Shown here in pieces: positions 1 to 7,934 of a DNA stretch of 10,121 nt (its first letter is position 1; each line of letters begins with the position of its first letter). The notes below the pieces were generated by a model. It was not told the origin of the DNA. It ran no database searches and worked only from the letters and a program-made list of their open reading frames with translations. Both the position numbers and the translations under genes were made by a program. Source of the stretch: Saprospiraceae bacterium (lineage in GTDB: Bacteria; Bacteroidota; Bacteroidia; Chitinophagales; Saprospiraceae); contig JALVEG010000280.1 of NCBI GenBank assembly GCA_027031145.1, forward strand, positions 1 through 10,121. Reading direction: 5' to 3'.

Positions 1-16
1 CTCAAACTATAAAAAA

Positions 17-49
17 AATCACAATATATAGAAAATGAGATATACATTT
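17..49 (-). repeat. Short direct repeat R2, copy a
   Basis: Positions 17-49 match 7446-7478 in the same orientation at 29 of 33 positions, including an exact 15-base block (35-49) and an exact 11-base block (17-27). Weaker similarity, with a 2-base gap, continues to position 1, so the repeat may extend past the window edge. The other copy lies just downstream of the DUF486 gene stop. Its nature is unknown; a repeated intergenic element or a mobile-element remnant is possible. Confidence 0.6.
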
Positions 50-124
50 CAGTTGGACAATCCCGATTCATAGTGTAAGGGTAACGCTTTTACTTCCTTA
101 TTAAAAAGTCATCTTATTCAGCTT

Positions 125-132
125 CAAAGATA
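125..132 (-). promoter_or_regulatory. Possible -7 promoter box, leftward
   Basis: Read on the minus strand this is TATCTTTG, a full match to the Bacteroidota -7 consensus TAnnTTTG. No TTTG -33 box is found at 17-23 bp upstream; the nearest TTTG (167-170) is 34 bp away. If real, it would drive a leftward transcript running through repeat R2 and off the window. It could be a chance match in AT-rich DNA. Confidence 0.25.
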
Positions 133-231
133 AGCAATAATTTATGATTTTTTATTGATTTTTTTGCAAATATTTTTGACTGAAATAAAAAATATAGAAA
201 AGTGTATTATTACGTTTCATTCTCGAACCGC

Positions 232-250
232 CGGGTACAGCTTGTCCCCG
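232..250 (-). other. Small GC-rich hairpin downstream of the BspA-like gene
   Basis: CGGG-t-ACA pairs with TGT-c-CCCG around a 3-base loop: seven pairs with one internal mismatch. It lies about 50 bp after the stop of the surface-protein gene, in a patch of about 49% GC (39 of 80 bases at 221-300). No T-run follows directly on the minus strand, so it does not look like a classical intrinsic terminator. It may be a 3'-end structure or part of an RNA element. Confidence 0.3.
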
Positions 251-299
251 AAAATCAGAGAAGAACTGTAGCGTCTATACTAAAGCTTCAGCGCATCTA

Positions 300-3290
300 T
301 TATTTTACAATAACAATTTTTTTAAAATGAGTCCCACAAAATTTAGATTGAATTTTTATCAAGTAAATATTACTTATTTGTTTTGATGATATAAATAAGT
401 TTCCACCTTTAACTTGTTTTGACAGATTTAAATTCTTTCCTGATAAATCAAAAAATGAAAAACTTTCAGAAGACAGAACCTTTTTATTGTATTTGATAGT
501 AAAGATACCAGATGATGGATTTGGATAAATTGCTATATTCTCGCAATCAGATTTTGAAGCAGCTGTTTTATCTTCAATACAAACATTTTTGATTCCGAAG
601 CAATTATTTAATGTATCCGTCACTTGCAAAATATAACAACCTTTATTTATCAAACTGTCAAGATCCTTGGTTATAGCTTTAAAATTATTGGGCCCTGACC
701 ATTCAAAAATATAGTTTTTGTTTTTATTAGTTAAAATATGTATATAGCCAAGTGTATCATTCCGGATATCTCCAATGTCTTCAACTATTATGTTTATTTC
801 ATCCGGTTGTTCAATTACAAATGTATCTGTTACCGAACAATTGCTGGCATCTATAGTAGTACATATATACTCACCATTACAAAGAGAATCTATTATGGAA
901 GTACTATCACCATTGCTCCATTTATAAACTACCGGAGCGACACTATTATTAACATCAAGTATTTTTATTGATCCATCGCAGTTATCAAAACAACTCATAT
1001 TAGATTTTTGAATGTTCATTGTTAAAGACGGACAGACAAAAGAATCGATTGTTACCGAATCAACACTAAAACAGCCATTGGCATCAGTAACCGTAACATA
1101 ATAAGTGCCTGATTTTAAATTTGAAATAAAGAATGAAGTATCACTGAAACTCCAATTACATGTAAAAGGTGGCTCTCCTTTATCAACATGAATTGATGCA
1201 GTTCCATCATTCATTTCAAAACCCGATTCATGCGTAGCATCTATATGAAAACCTGGATCATCATGGATTATGACAATTATAGAATCACTATCCTGGCATC
1301 TTCCCATATTACTTACATTTACTATATATGTTGTAGTCGAATCCGGTGTGGCAATTGGATTAGCGATAGTATCATTATCCAAAGTTAATGATTCAGACCA
1401 TAAATAATTAGTTCCTCCGCTTGCATGTAGTTGAATGCTATCCCCTGAGCAAATTGAAACATCATTTCCTGCATTTGCTTCTACATTTTCAGTTGAAAAA
1501 CTTTCTTCACTACAATTAAGAGCTTCATTTATTTTATTATAAGGCACTATGGTGACAAATATTTTGCTGTTACACAGGAAATCTGATGCAGGTTTATACA
1601 TTGTAGTATTTCCAACATCAAAATTATCTAAAATATCTTTATGTCCGGATGATGTTCCTATATTAAGCTTATATCCGGTTGCATTTTGCACTTTGGACCA
1701 TGAAAGCGATGATGTAATATCTACATCTATGGAATTATTTTCGGGATTAAGAAGTTTACTACATTGTAATGAACATTTTGGATCAACGCCATAATCTTTT
1801 ATTGTCCAATTAAATTTTGTGATTATCTCATTTCTTGCATTTTTTCCTTTGCAATATTTACTTGAGCCTGCATGAAGTCTTACTCCATTCTTAAGCTCAA
1901 GTTTGCTCCACCCAATTAATAATGAATCATAATTCTCAGTTGATAATTTTGATTCGCTAAACATCCAATCCATCACAGCAACATTAGACACATCCCAGTT
2001 TCCGATATTCTGATTAAATGAACTTGCTCCATTGAACATACTATACATATTAGTGGTATTTTTTACATCCCATCCTCCGATATTCTGATTAAAAGATATC
2101 GCATTGCTAAACATGTCTGCCATATCAGTAGCTTTTGACACATCCCAACTACTAATATCCTGATTGAAAGACCTGGCGCCATAGAATATTCCCCCCATAT
2201 TTCTCACATTAGATACATCCCAATCTCCGATATCTTGATTGAAAGAAGTGGCTAATCCAAACATAGCCCTCATGTTTCTTACATTAGAAACATCCCATTT
2301 ACCGATATCCTGATTGAAAGAACTTGCTCCCCAGAACATGCCATGCATACTTTCTACTTGTGATACATCCCAATTACTAATGTCCTGATTGAAAGAACTT
2401 TTACCATGAAACATTAAGCTCATATCTTTTGTACTACTTACATCCCAGCCTTCAATGTTATGATTAAAAGCGAAAGCATCATAAAACAGAAGTCCCATAT
2501 CGGTAACATTAGAAACATCCCATTTACTGATGTCCTGATTGAAAGATACAGCTTCGCAGAACATACCGCGTAAACTAGTTACATTAGAAACATCCCATCT
2601 ACCAATATCCTGATTAAACGATGAATCCCTAAAAAACATGCCGTGCATATTAGTAACATTGCTAACATCCCAATTACCTATATCTTGATTAAACAAGTAT
2701 GCATCATAAAACATAGCTGCCATGTTTCTTACATTAGAAACATCCCAGTTACCTATATCTTGATTAAAATGATAAGCGCCATAGAAAACAGATCGCATAT
2801 TTTCTACTTTACTAACATCCCAATTGCTAATATCCTGATTAAAAGAATATGCATCATGAAACATTTCTTCTAAATCAGTTACTAAAGACAAATCAGGGGT
2901 ATCAGATGCTTGACCTGCCAAATTATGACAATTGGTAAAAGCCCCTGACATTGAATGCCATTTTTGATTACCCCATTGGTCAATTGAAATTATTTTATTA
3001 CTATTGTAATATTTTGAATGTCTAAAATATATCCTTGGAAATTTTCCGGTTATTGCTACCTGGTAATTACCCGCTTTAGTATATTTATGTGTTGCATCAC
3101 CGGTATATCCTGAAATTTTAGTTCCGTCACCCCAATCTACAGAATACAGATAACTTTCTTCACTATAGGTCGGTATTATAATAGAGTCGTTATCAATAGA
3201 AATTTGCCATGTTGTTATAAATTCCTCTTGAGATATTGAATTCAGGCTGTATGAAAAGAAAATGATAATAATTAATATTTGATTATACAT
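300..3290 (-). CDS. BspA-like (DUF285) surface protein with SprB-type modules and T9SS sorting domain
   Basis: Predicted secreted, cell-surface protein of 996 residues, probably an adhesin. Residues 1-20 form a signal peptide with a hydrophobic IIIIFF core, so the ATG at 3290 fits. Residues 45-85 are PKD-like (VDWGDGT, then HKYTKAGNYQV). Residues 150-449 hold twelve DUF285/BspA leucine-rich repeats of exactly 25 residues with the core FNQDIsnWDVSnVtnM..MF, closed by a conserved cap (about 450-500). Next come an Fn3-like segment (about 510-600), an Ig/PKD-like domain (about 603-675, start NAGNDVSICSGDS), two SprB-type modules (about 678-747 and 755-827), a degenerate third (830-905) and a C-terminal type A T9SS sorting domain (about 918-996, starting IYPNPSSGIFTI). 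T9SS would move it across the outer membrane and anchor or release it. The gene ends in tandem stops (TAA TAG). No consensus promoter was found upstream. The ligand is unknown. Confidence 0.93.
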   Translation of the reverse strand: MYNQILIIIIFFSYSLNSISQEEFITTWQISIDNDSIIIPTYSEESYLYSVDWGDGTKISGYTGDATHKYTKAGNYQVAITGKFPRIYFRHSKYYNSNKIISIDQWGNQKWHSMSGAFTNCHNLAGQASDTPDLSLVTDLEEMFHDAYSFNQDISNWDVSKVENMRSVFYGAYHFNQDIGNWDVSNVRNMAAMFYDAYLFNQDIGNWDVSNVTNMHGMFFRDSSFNQDIGRWDVSNVTSLRGMFCEAVSFNQDISKWDVSNVTDMGLLFYDAFAFNHNIEGWDVSSTKDMSLMFHGKSSFNQDISNWDVSQVESMHGMFWGASSFNQDIGKWDVSNVRNMRAMFGLATSFNQDIGDWDVSNVRNMGGIFYGARSFNQDISSWDVSKATDMADMFSNAISFNQNIGGWDVKNTTNMYSMFNGASSFNQNIGNWDVSNVAVMDWMFSESKLSTENYDSLLIGWSKLELKNGVRLHAGSSKYCKGKNARNEIITKFNWTIKDYGVDPKCSLQCSKLLNPENNSIDVDITSSLSWSKVQNATGYKLNIGTSSGHKDILDNFDVGNTTMYKPASDFLCNSKIFVTIVPYNKINEALNCSEESFSTENVEANAGNDVSICSGDSIQLHASGGTNYLWSESLTLDNDTIANPIATPDSTTTYIVNVSNMGRCQDSDSIIVIIHDDPGFHIDATHESGFEMNDGTASIHVDKGEPPFTCNWSFSDTSFFISNLKSGTYYVTVTDANGCFSVDSVTIDSFVCPSLTMNIQKSNMSCFDNCDGSIKILDVNNSVAPVVYKWSNGDSTSIIDSLCNGEYICTTIDASNCSVTDTFVIEQPDEINIIVEDIGDIRNDTLGYIHILTNKNKNYIFEWSGPNNFKAITKDLDSLINKGCYILQVTDTLNNCFGIKNVCIEDKTAASKSDCENIAIYPNPSSGIFTIKYNKKVLSSESFSFFDLSGKNLNLSKQVKGGNLFISSKQISNIYLIKIQSKFCGTHFKKIVIVK
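1944..2843 (-). repeat. Array of twelve 75-bp coding repeats (DUF285 units)
   Basis: This stretch encodes residues 150-449 of the BspA-like protein. FNQDI or a variant (FNHNI, FNQNI) starts at residues 150, 175, 200 and so on to 425, and the WD pair recurs at 157, 182 and on to 432, with no insertion or deletion. The nucleotide units remain visibly similar, so slippage or recombination could change the copy number by whole units. The seventh unit (FNHNI, VSSTKDM preceding the next) is among the most divergent. Confidence 0.95.
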
Positions 3291-3569
3291 GAAAATAAAA
3301 TTTAATCAATAAATATTGATAATAATTTAAAAGTAAAAAATATTTCATAATTAAATCCATACTTCATTTAAAATTTGGTAATTAATGCACCTCTCATAGT
3401 AGTTAGTGTTAATTGGTTAATCTATCAAAGAAATATTTTTCATATTAAAGGGATTTGTGGTGAAAGGTAACAGTCTAATGTTAAGAGGAGGACGAATCAA
3501 TAGCAAGTCTTCCTTCTTATCTGTTGTTATCTGCCGGTATTGACACATTTCAATAAATAGTAAAATTTT
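3291..3569. other. Spacer between the two surface-protein genes
   Basis: AT-rich spacer without a credible gene. It contains two weak inverted repeats: 3483-3518 (8 pairs including one G-U, plus 3 more after a bulge, 13-base loop) and 3538-3555 (TATTGA/TCAATA, 6-base loop). Neither is followed by a T-run on the minus strand. I found no TAnnTTTG box on the minus strand, so whether the BspA-like gene has its own promoter here or is read through from the LRR gene is open. R1 and R2 are absent. Confidence 0.5.
3483..3518. other. Imperfect hairpin between the surface-protein genes
   Basis: AGGAGGAC (3486-3493) pairs with GTCTTCCT (3507-3514) with one G-U. AAG (3483-3485) pairs with CTT (3516-3518) across a single-base bulge. 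It sits about 50 bp downstream of the LRR gene stop and lacks a U-tract on either strand. Possible 3'-end structure; weak evidence. Confidence 0.25.
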
Positions 3570-6500
3570 TTAATGAACCAAAATCATTTGTCCACCAATA
3601 AATTGATTTCCTTCAAACAATGCTATCCAATAGGTTCCAACAGCTAAATCATAAATTGACCATGAATATTCATATGTAGATAGTTGTAGATTTTTAGACT
3701 GGAGTATATTTCCATTTGTTGTATATATTTCCATTTTATTAAAAGGAATATCTGATTTTATTTTAACAAAATTAATTATAGGATTTGGATAAAATAGTAA
3801 TTTATTTTCTAATATAATATTACTATATGAATTTACAATATCAAATACTGAACTAATGGTATTTGTTTCAATAGGGAAATTATAATCAAAGAAAATTTTT
3901 GCAGAATTATTTAATACATCACCAATAACCAAATTGGATTTAGATTTAATTCGGAACAAAACATAGGCATCATTACTTGAATCTTCAAATGGCAGATTAA
4001 TATCCTGAAAAATAAATGAAGCCATATTCCCGGCAACTTTCAACTGAACCGGATCAGATGCATCTACAATCTCGATCGTATTTATATCAAAACTTAACGT
4101 ATCAATAATATCTTGAATGGTAATGTGTGCTGCCTCTGCTGTACCTGTATTTTCACACCTAATCAAATAGTGGACGTAATCACCAATAAGCCCATAGTCC
4201 AAAATTGAACCTTCCAAACACGTTTTATCATTAGGGTCAAATGAATTTCTTACTTCTCGTTCTAAATAAAATATATTGTTTCTATCATTATAATCTTGAC
4301 ATTCAGACTCAACTTGCACTTTATAATCTAGTTTTTCTTGTCCTTTCAATGGTGGATTATCCATTGGAGAATTCAATCTAAACCAAACAGAAAAACGAAC
4401 TTCATCTAACCCCTTTATCGATGGAACTTCCCAAAAAATAATACCATTTTCTTGACTCAATGGTGGAAGATCAGAACTTATATATTGTTGGATATCAGGG
4501 TCGAAATTCATGGTCAATTGAACTGGTGTTGCAACTGTGCCCATATTTTTTATTATTATATCAAATTTTGTATCAAAACCTGGTGAAAATCGCTCCAAAC
4601 CAAATAATTGAACACCTATATCACAAGCATCTTCTACATCAAAACAGAAAGAAACTGTTTGTATTTCATCATTGCTAACATAGATTTTCTTATTAAATTC
4701 TTCCTGACTCAATAAACTTTGACTATGTGCTTTTATTTCCAACTCTCCTTCATAAAAAACTATAATACTTGTTGGATTTTCATTTGAAGAAAAGATATTG
4801 GTAAAACCAGGTTTATCTAAAGTTACATCATATGCAACATATGGATAAGGATTATTTATCTTACAACTATCTTCATTACCATATTTCCAATAACTGTATG
4901 CTTCAACAATGGAAAATTTAGATGGAGGAGGTAAAGTACAGGTACTATCTACGGTGCATTTATCCAGACCAACCCATAAATTTGCATAAGATCTGTATAA
5001 ATTATATAATGAAGGAACCACACAAATATAAGACAAATCCGGATTTCCTTCAAAATTCATAAATAAAGAGTCTTGATGTGTGAATATGGCTTTTAATTTA
5101 TTGTAAGTTAAATTAAAATTACTTTGTCCTGGTACATCAGCCAAAATAAAATATTTCAGTTGATTATAGGCTAAATTACAGTCCAAGGATTTTATGCTTT
5201 GAGTACTAGAATATTCAAAAGTGGTCAATTTGTTGAACCTCAAATCTACTAACATTTTGGGATTTTGAGCAAACAAGTTAAATTTACTCAGCTTATTATT
5301 TGCTAAATTAAGAAATTGCAAATGACTTAAGTCCAGAGAATCCATATAAATGTTCTCCATTCCGGTATTAGTTATTGTAATCGATTTCAGCATATTTGAT
5401 CCCGTCAAGTTAAGATCTATGTTTTTTAATTCCAACGATGAAGAAATAAAGACATCTCTAAGTTTTGGAACATTTTTCATTTCTATCCCTTTATTCCATC
5501 TAAAATGTACACGATCTAGCTTAGGCAAATTCTCAATATAAATAAAATCTCGATTATATTGAGATTCTATAAAAGTTAAGTTTGGACAATTTCGAACAAA
5601 TGTGCATATATAGAAATCAAAATAAGATAGCTCTATCTTGTCTGAGTCAGAGATATTATCTAAAATTAAGGTATCTATATTTAGTGTTGAACAATTCAGT
5701 AAATCTTGCACTTTAAAGACCAACTGATCATTAAATTCCAATTTTTGTATACGATATAAATCAGGATTTATTAGTTTAGGAAGAGCTCGCATTTTTACAT
5801 AACTAAAAGGCGCGTCTATTTTGAGTTTGTATAATTTTGTAACATTGGATAGCTGCAAATTTCTCAATGAATCACTTTTTATTACAATGGATTCAATTAC
5901 ATCATTGTTTTTAAGGATAAATGATCGTATTATACACGATGACAAAAAAATCTTGTTCAGATCGGGAAAATTGTTGACATCAAAATCTATATTATTATTA
6001 CCAACACTTTTTATATTTTTTAATTTTGGAATATTTTGAATCTCAAATTGTTTAATATTATTAGAGTGAATATCAAGGTTTGTCAATTTGGGTAAATCCT
6101 TAATTACCAAATTCTGAATATCACCACTTTCAATTGTCAATTCATTTAAATTTGTAAGATCCTGAATTAGCACATATTCTGATTCTAAAATTAAATCACC
6201 AATTGAAACATTCTGAACATATTGGAGTTTATGACACAAAAGACTATCAACCTTACCTTGAATTCTAAATCTACGTAATTCAGGAAAATTGGATAAATCT
6301 AAAAATTCTGTCTTAACATTTAAAATACTTAATCCTTGCAGTAGAGGGAGCTGATCTATTTCCATATGCTCCAAATGATTTCCTCCTAATTGAATAGTTT
6401 GTGGGGCATTAAATACAATCATCGTACCAAAATAATTGGGAGAAAAAAAGTTATTAATTACACTGACATTAAAAATATTGCGTAATTCGAGGTATTCATT

Positions 6501-7181
6501 TACATCATCTTCAAGAACAGCAATTTCATGAAATAAAGAATCTATAATAAGTGTATCTAAATTGTAGCTGGTATTAAAGAATGTTGAATTAAATTTCTCA
6601 AGTTTAGCTGCATTGTGCAATATTAGTGTTTTCAAATCAGCATTATCGTCAATATATATGTGTGTTAATACATTATTGGTAGGAATTTCCAGTCTTTTAA
6701 GTGGGGTTTTACTAATATTCAAAGAATACAGTCTGTCCCAATTAGTTAAATTTAAGTTATTGATCTTAGTCTCTCTAATATTTAAGAGTTTTAGGGCTAT
6801 TGAATCTCCTAATTCTAATATTTCTAAAGGATTTTTTGATATATTAAGTTTTTCAATATTTTGAAATGCCTGGATACCATTTAAATCCATTATTCCTTCA
6901 TTTTCAAGATCAAGATTTTTTACTGCCAAAGCCTCAGATATAGAAATATAACCATCATTGTTAAAGTCAATATTACGTTCAAGCAGTGCAGAAAAAAAAT
7001 TAGAATCTGGAATATTTACTACTTGACCACCAAGTTTAAGTGATATGAATGAAAAAATCATGAAAATAATAAAACGATAAGACAATAGACTATTGTACAA
7101 TGAATTGCAGATAATATAAAGTGGTTTGTTTAATTTATGACTTATAATTTGTGAAAATTTATTTAAAACATAATTATACAT
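3570..7181 (-). CDS. Giant leucine-rich-repeat surface protein with T9SS sorting domain
   Basis: Predicted secreted surface protein of 1203 residues. The hydrophobic export segment is at about 37-50, after an unusually long N-region; M41 (7061) is an alternative start but would leave the signal peptide without basic residues, so the ATG at 7181 is kept. Residues 54-83 form a typical LRR N-cap (VNIPDSNFFSALL) with an EF-hand-like loop DFNNDGYISISE. Residues about 85-720 are irregular leucine-rich repeats, several about 21 residues long around an xxPKL motif. A C-cap follows with the YICV...C...C pattern (718-748). Then come a beta-rich region (about 755-850), a DUF11-like segment (about 855-975), a conserved domain opening with FDPNDKTCLEG (about 980-1112, DUF7619-like) and a type A T9SS sorting domain (about 1128-1203, FYPNPI start). 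An R1 promoter lies about 110 bp upstream. Likely role in adhesion or protein binding; ligand unknown. Confidence 0.92.
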   Translation of the reverse strand: MYNYVLNKFSQIISHKLNKPLYIICNSLYNSLLSYRFIIFMIFSFISLKLGGQVVNIPDSNFFSALLERNIDFNNDGYISISEALAVKNLDLENEGIMDLNGIQAFQNIEKLNISKNPLEILELGDSIALKLLNIRETKINNLNLTNWDRLYSLNISKTPLKRLEIPTNNVLTHIYIDDNADLKTLILHNAAKLEKFNSTFFNTSYNLDTLIIDSLFHEIAVLEDDVNEYLELRNIFNVSVINNFFSPNYFGTMIVFNAPQTIQLGGNHLEHMEIDQLPLLQGLSILNVKTEFLDLSNFPELRRFRIQGKVDSLLCHKLQYVQNVSIGDLILESEYVLIQDLTNLNELTIESGDIQNLVIKDLPKLTNLDIHSNNIKQFEIQNIPKLKNIKSVGNNNIDFDVNNFPDLNKIFLSSCIIRSFILKNNDVIESIVIKSDSLRNLQLSNVTKLYKLKIDAPFSYVKMRALPKLINPDLYRIQKLEFNDQLVFKVQDLLNCSTLNIDTLILDNISDSDKIELSYFDFYICTFVRNCPNLTFIESQYNRDFIYIENLPKLDRVHFRWNKGIEMKNVPKLRDVFISSSLELKNIDLNLTGSNMLKSITITNTGMENIYMDSLDLSHLQFLNLANNKLSKFNLFAQNPKMLVDLRFNKLTTFEYSSTQSIKSLDCNLAYNQLKYFILADVPGQSNFNLTYNKLKAIFTHQDSLFMNFEGNPDLSYICVVPSLYNLYRSYANLWVGLDKCTVDSTCTLPPPSKFSIVEAYSYWKYGNEDSCKINNPYPYVAYDVTLDKPGFTNIFSSNENPTSIIVFYEGELEIKAHSQSLLSQEEFNKKIYVSNDEIQTVSFCFDVEDACDIGVQLFGLERFSPGFDTKFDIIIKNMGTVATPVQLTMNFDPDIQQYISSDLPPLSQENGIIFWEVPSIKGLDEVRFSVWFRLNSPMDNPPLKGQEKLDYKVQVESECQDYNDRNNIFYLEREVRNSFDPNDKTCLEGSILDYGLIGDYVHYLIRCENTGTAEAAHITIQDIIDTLSFDINTIEIVDASDPVQLKVAGNMASFIFQDINLPFEDSSNDAYVLFRIKSKSNLVIGDVLNNSAKIFFDYNFPIETNTISSVFDIVNSYSNIILENKLLFYPNPIINFVKIKSDIPFNKMEIYTTNGNILQSKNLQLSTYEYSWSIYDLAVGTYWIALFEGNQFIGGQMILVH

Positions 7182-7290
7182 AATAACTTTTTTTGTAATG
7201 TTTGTATCATTTAAGACTTTCTGTTTTTTTATTAAATGTATTTTGTCTACATTGACTCAACAAACTAGCACCTAACTCACCTATATCCTT

Positions 7291-7374
7291 AACAAATTTA
7301 CATATTTATTCCGCATTTTCCAAAAGAATAATTGAATATCAGCACTTTTCAGCAATATCAATAACAATAGACTT
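7291..7374 (-). repeat. Promoter-bearing direct repeat R1, copy 1
   Basis: Matches 7935-8018 in the same orientation at 78 of 84 positions, constant offset 644, no gaps. Weaker similarity continues at the same offset to about 7264, including the leader motif at 7265-7276. Similarity stops abruptly after 7374. The copy holds the likely promoter of the LRR gene, plus about 50 bp upstream of the -33 box that are equally conserved. Confidence 0.9.
7293..7324 (-). promoter_or_regulatory. Consensus Bacteroidota promoter for the LRR surface protein
   Basis: On the minus strand, a -33 box TTTG (7324-7321, preceded by another T) and a -7 box TAAATTTG (7300-7293) are separated by exactly 20 bp, matching the Bacteroidota sigma-ABfr consensus. 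Transcription would start near 7286, giving a leader of about 105 nt before the ATG at 7181. The same two boxes with the same spacing occur in R1 copy 2. Confidence 0.7.
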
Positions 7375-7445
7375 TAAAAATAACTAATATTTAGAAACTG
7401 TAAATAGTGAGGCTAATGTATCATTTACTCATTTCAAAAAAGAAT

Positions 7446-7478
7446 AATCACAATATCCGGAATATGAGATATACATTT
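7446..7478 (-). repeat. Short direct repeat R2, copy b
   Basis: Matches 17-49 at 29 of 33 positions in the same orientation. It begins about 35 bp downstream of the DUF486 stop codon and ends about 70 bp before R1 copy 1. On the minus strand both copies can be read as a short similar peptide (MYIS...YCD), but there is no extended frame around either, so a non-coding repeat is the safer reading. Confidence 0.6.
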
Positions 7479-7512
7479 TCCCAGCTAATAAATCTACATG
7501 GTCTATTCCTTT

Positions 7513-7881
7513 CTAATCTTTAAACATAAAATAAACTGCTAATATAATAAATACAAAAGCAATAAGATGGTTCCATTTAATAGTTTGATTTTTAAAAACC
7601 AATAATGTAAATAGACTGAATACCACTAATGTTATTACTTCTTGAATAACTTTTAATTGAACAAGAGAAAACGGTCCACCGTTACCATTGTAACCTATTC
7701 TATTTGCCGGTACTTGAAATATATATTCAAATAAAGCAATTCCCCAACTTATTAAAATAATTGCTATTAATCCTAATTTGTTAAACCATTTCCATTCAGC
7801 AAATTTCAAATGACCATACCAGGCAATAGTCATAAATGTATTTGATAATATCAATAATCCAATTGTTAAAAAACCTTTCAT
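7513..7881 (-). CDS. DMT-superfamily small membrane protein, DUF486 family
   Basis: A 122-residue integral inner-membrane protein with four predicted hydrophobic helices (about 4-22, 35-54, 78-97 and 103-120). It carries the family's hallmark sequences: SNTFMTIAWYGHLKF near the N-terminus, ISWGIALFEYIFQVPANRIGY in the middle, and QLKVIQEVITLVVFS before the third helix. Length and motif order fit the family (about 110-120 residues). DUF486 proteins are classed with drug/metabolite transporters of the small EmrE-like type, but their substrate is not established. The gene stands alone, bracketed by the two R1 repeats, and has its own R1 promoter about 50 bp upstream. It is much smaller and functionally unlike its neighbours, which suggests independent acquisition. 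Confidence 0.93.
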   Translation of the reverse strand: MKGFLTIGLLILSNTFMTIAWYGHLKFAEWKWFNKLGLIAIILISWGIALFEYIFQVPANRIGYNGNGGPFSLVQLKVIQEVITLVVFSLFTLLVFKNQTIKWNHLIAFVFIILAVYFMFKD

Positions 7882-7934
7882 ATTTTTTCTATTATTTCAT
7901 TTTTTTCACTTGCAGGTAACTATGTTATATCTCG

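Larger units (their letters stand above)
1..299. other. Gene-free left-edge region
   Basis: No convincing coding region is visible. The stretch holds a copy of a short repeat shared with 7446-7478 (17-49), a TAnnTTTG-type -7 box on the minus strand (125-132), an AT-rich tract (about 135-205) and a GC-richer patch (about 221-300) directly after the stop of the neighbouring surface-protein gene. Minus-strand micro-ORFs of about 20 codons exist but have no supporting features. Any gene served by the -7 box would lie beyond the left edge. Confidence 0.6.
7182..7512. other. Repeat-bearing spacer between the DUF486 and LRR genes
   Basis: This 331-bp stretch has no credible gene. Read on the minus strand from the DUF486 stop it contains repeat R2 copy b (7446-7478), about 70 bp of AT-rich DNA, the R1 repeat with its promoter (7374 to 7291, weaker similarity to about 7264), and a leader of roughly 105 nt before the LRR start codon. 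No terminator with a clear stem and T-run was found after the DUF486 gene. Confidence 0.6.

Noticed and set aside
17..60. Short peptide MYIS...YCD readable in both R2 copies, possibly a remnant of a transposase or other gene
   Set aside because: Both frames close within about 20 codons and the shared part is too short to assign to a family; it is kept only as a DNA repeat.
213..250. tRNA-like piece (GGTTCGAGA resembling a T-loop on the minus strand)
   Set aside because: No cloverleaf with acceptor, D and anticodon stems can be drawn around it.
1944..2843. Regularly spaced 75-bp repeats that could suggest a CRISPR or satellite array
   Set aside because: The period is an exact multiple of three within one long open frame and encodes the well-known DUF285 FNQDI/WDVS unit; there are no unique spacers.
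738..2873. Open frames of 76-81 codons on the plus strand opposite the BspA-like gene (for example 738-971, 1549-1794, 2643-2873)
   Set aside because: They are antisense shadows of a repetitive coding sequence, with low-complexity products and no homology or start signals.
3538..3555. Inverted repeat TATTGA/TCAATA after the LRR gene as a terminator
   Set aside because: It has only six AT-rich pairs and no following T-run on the minus strand.
7264..7280. Integron attC-like core: GTTAGGT on the minus strand, fitting GTTRRRY
   Set aside because: The second copy reads GTTACCT and breaks the pattern, no paired RYYYAAC site with an intervening hairpin is found, and no integrase is present.
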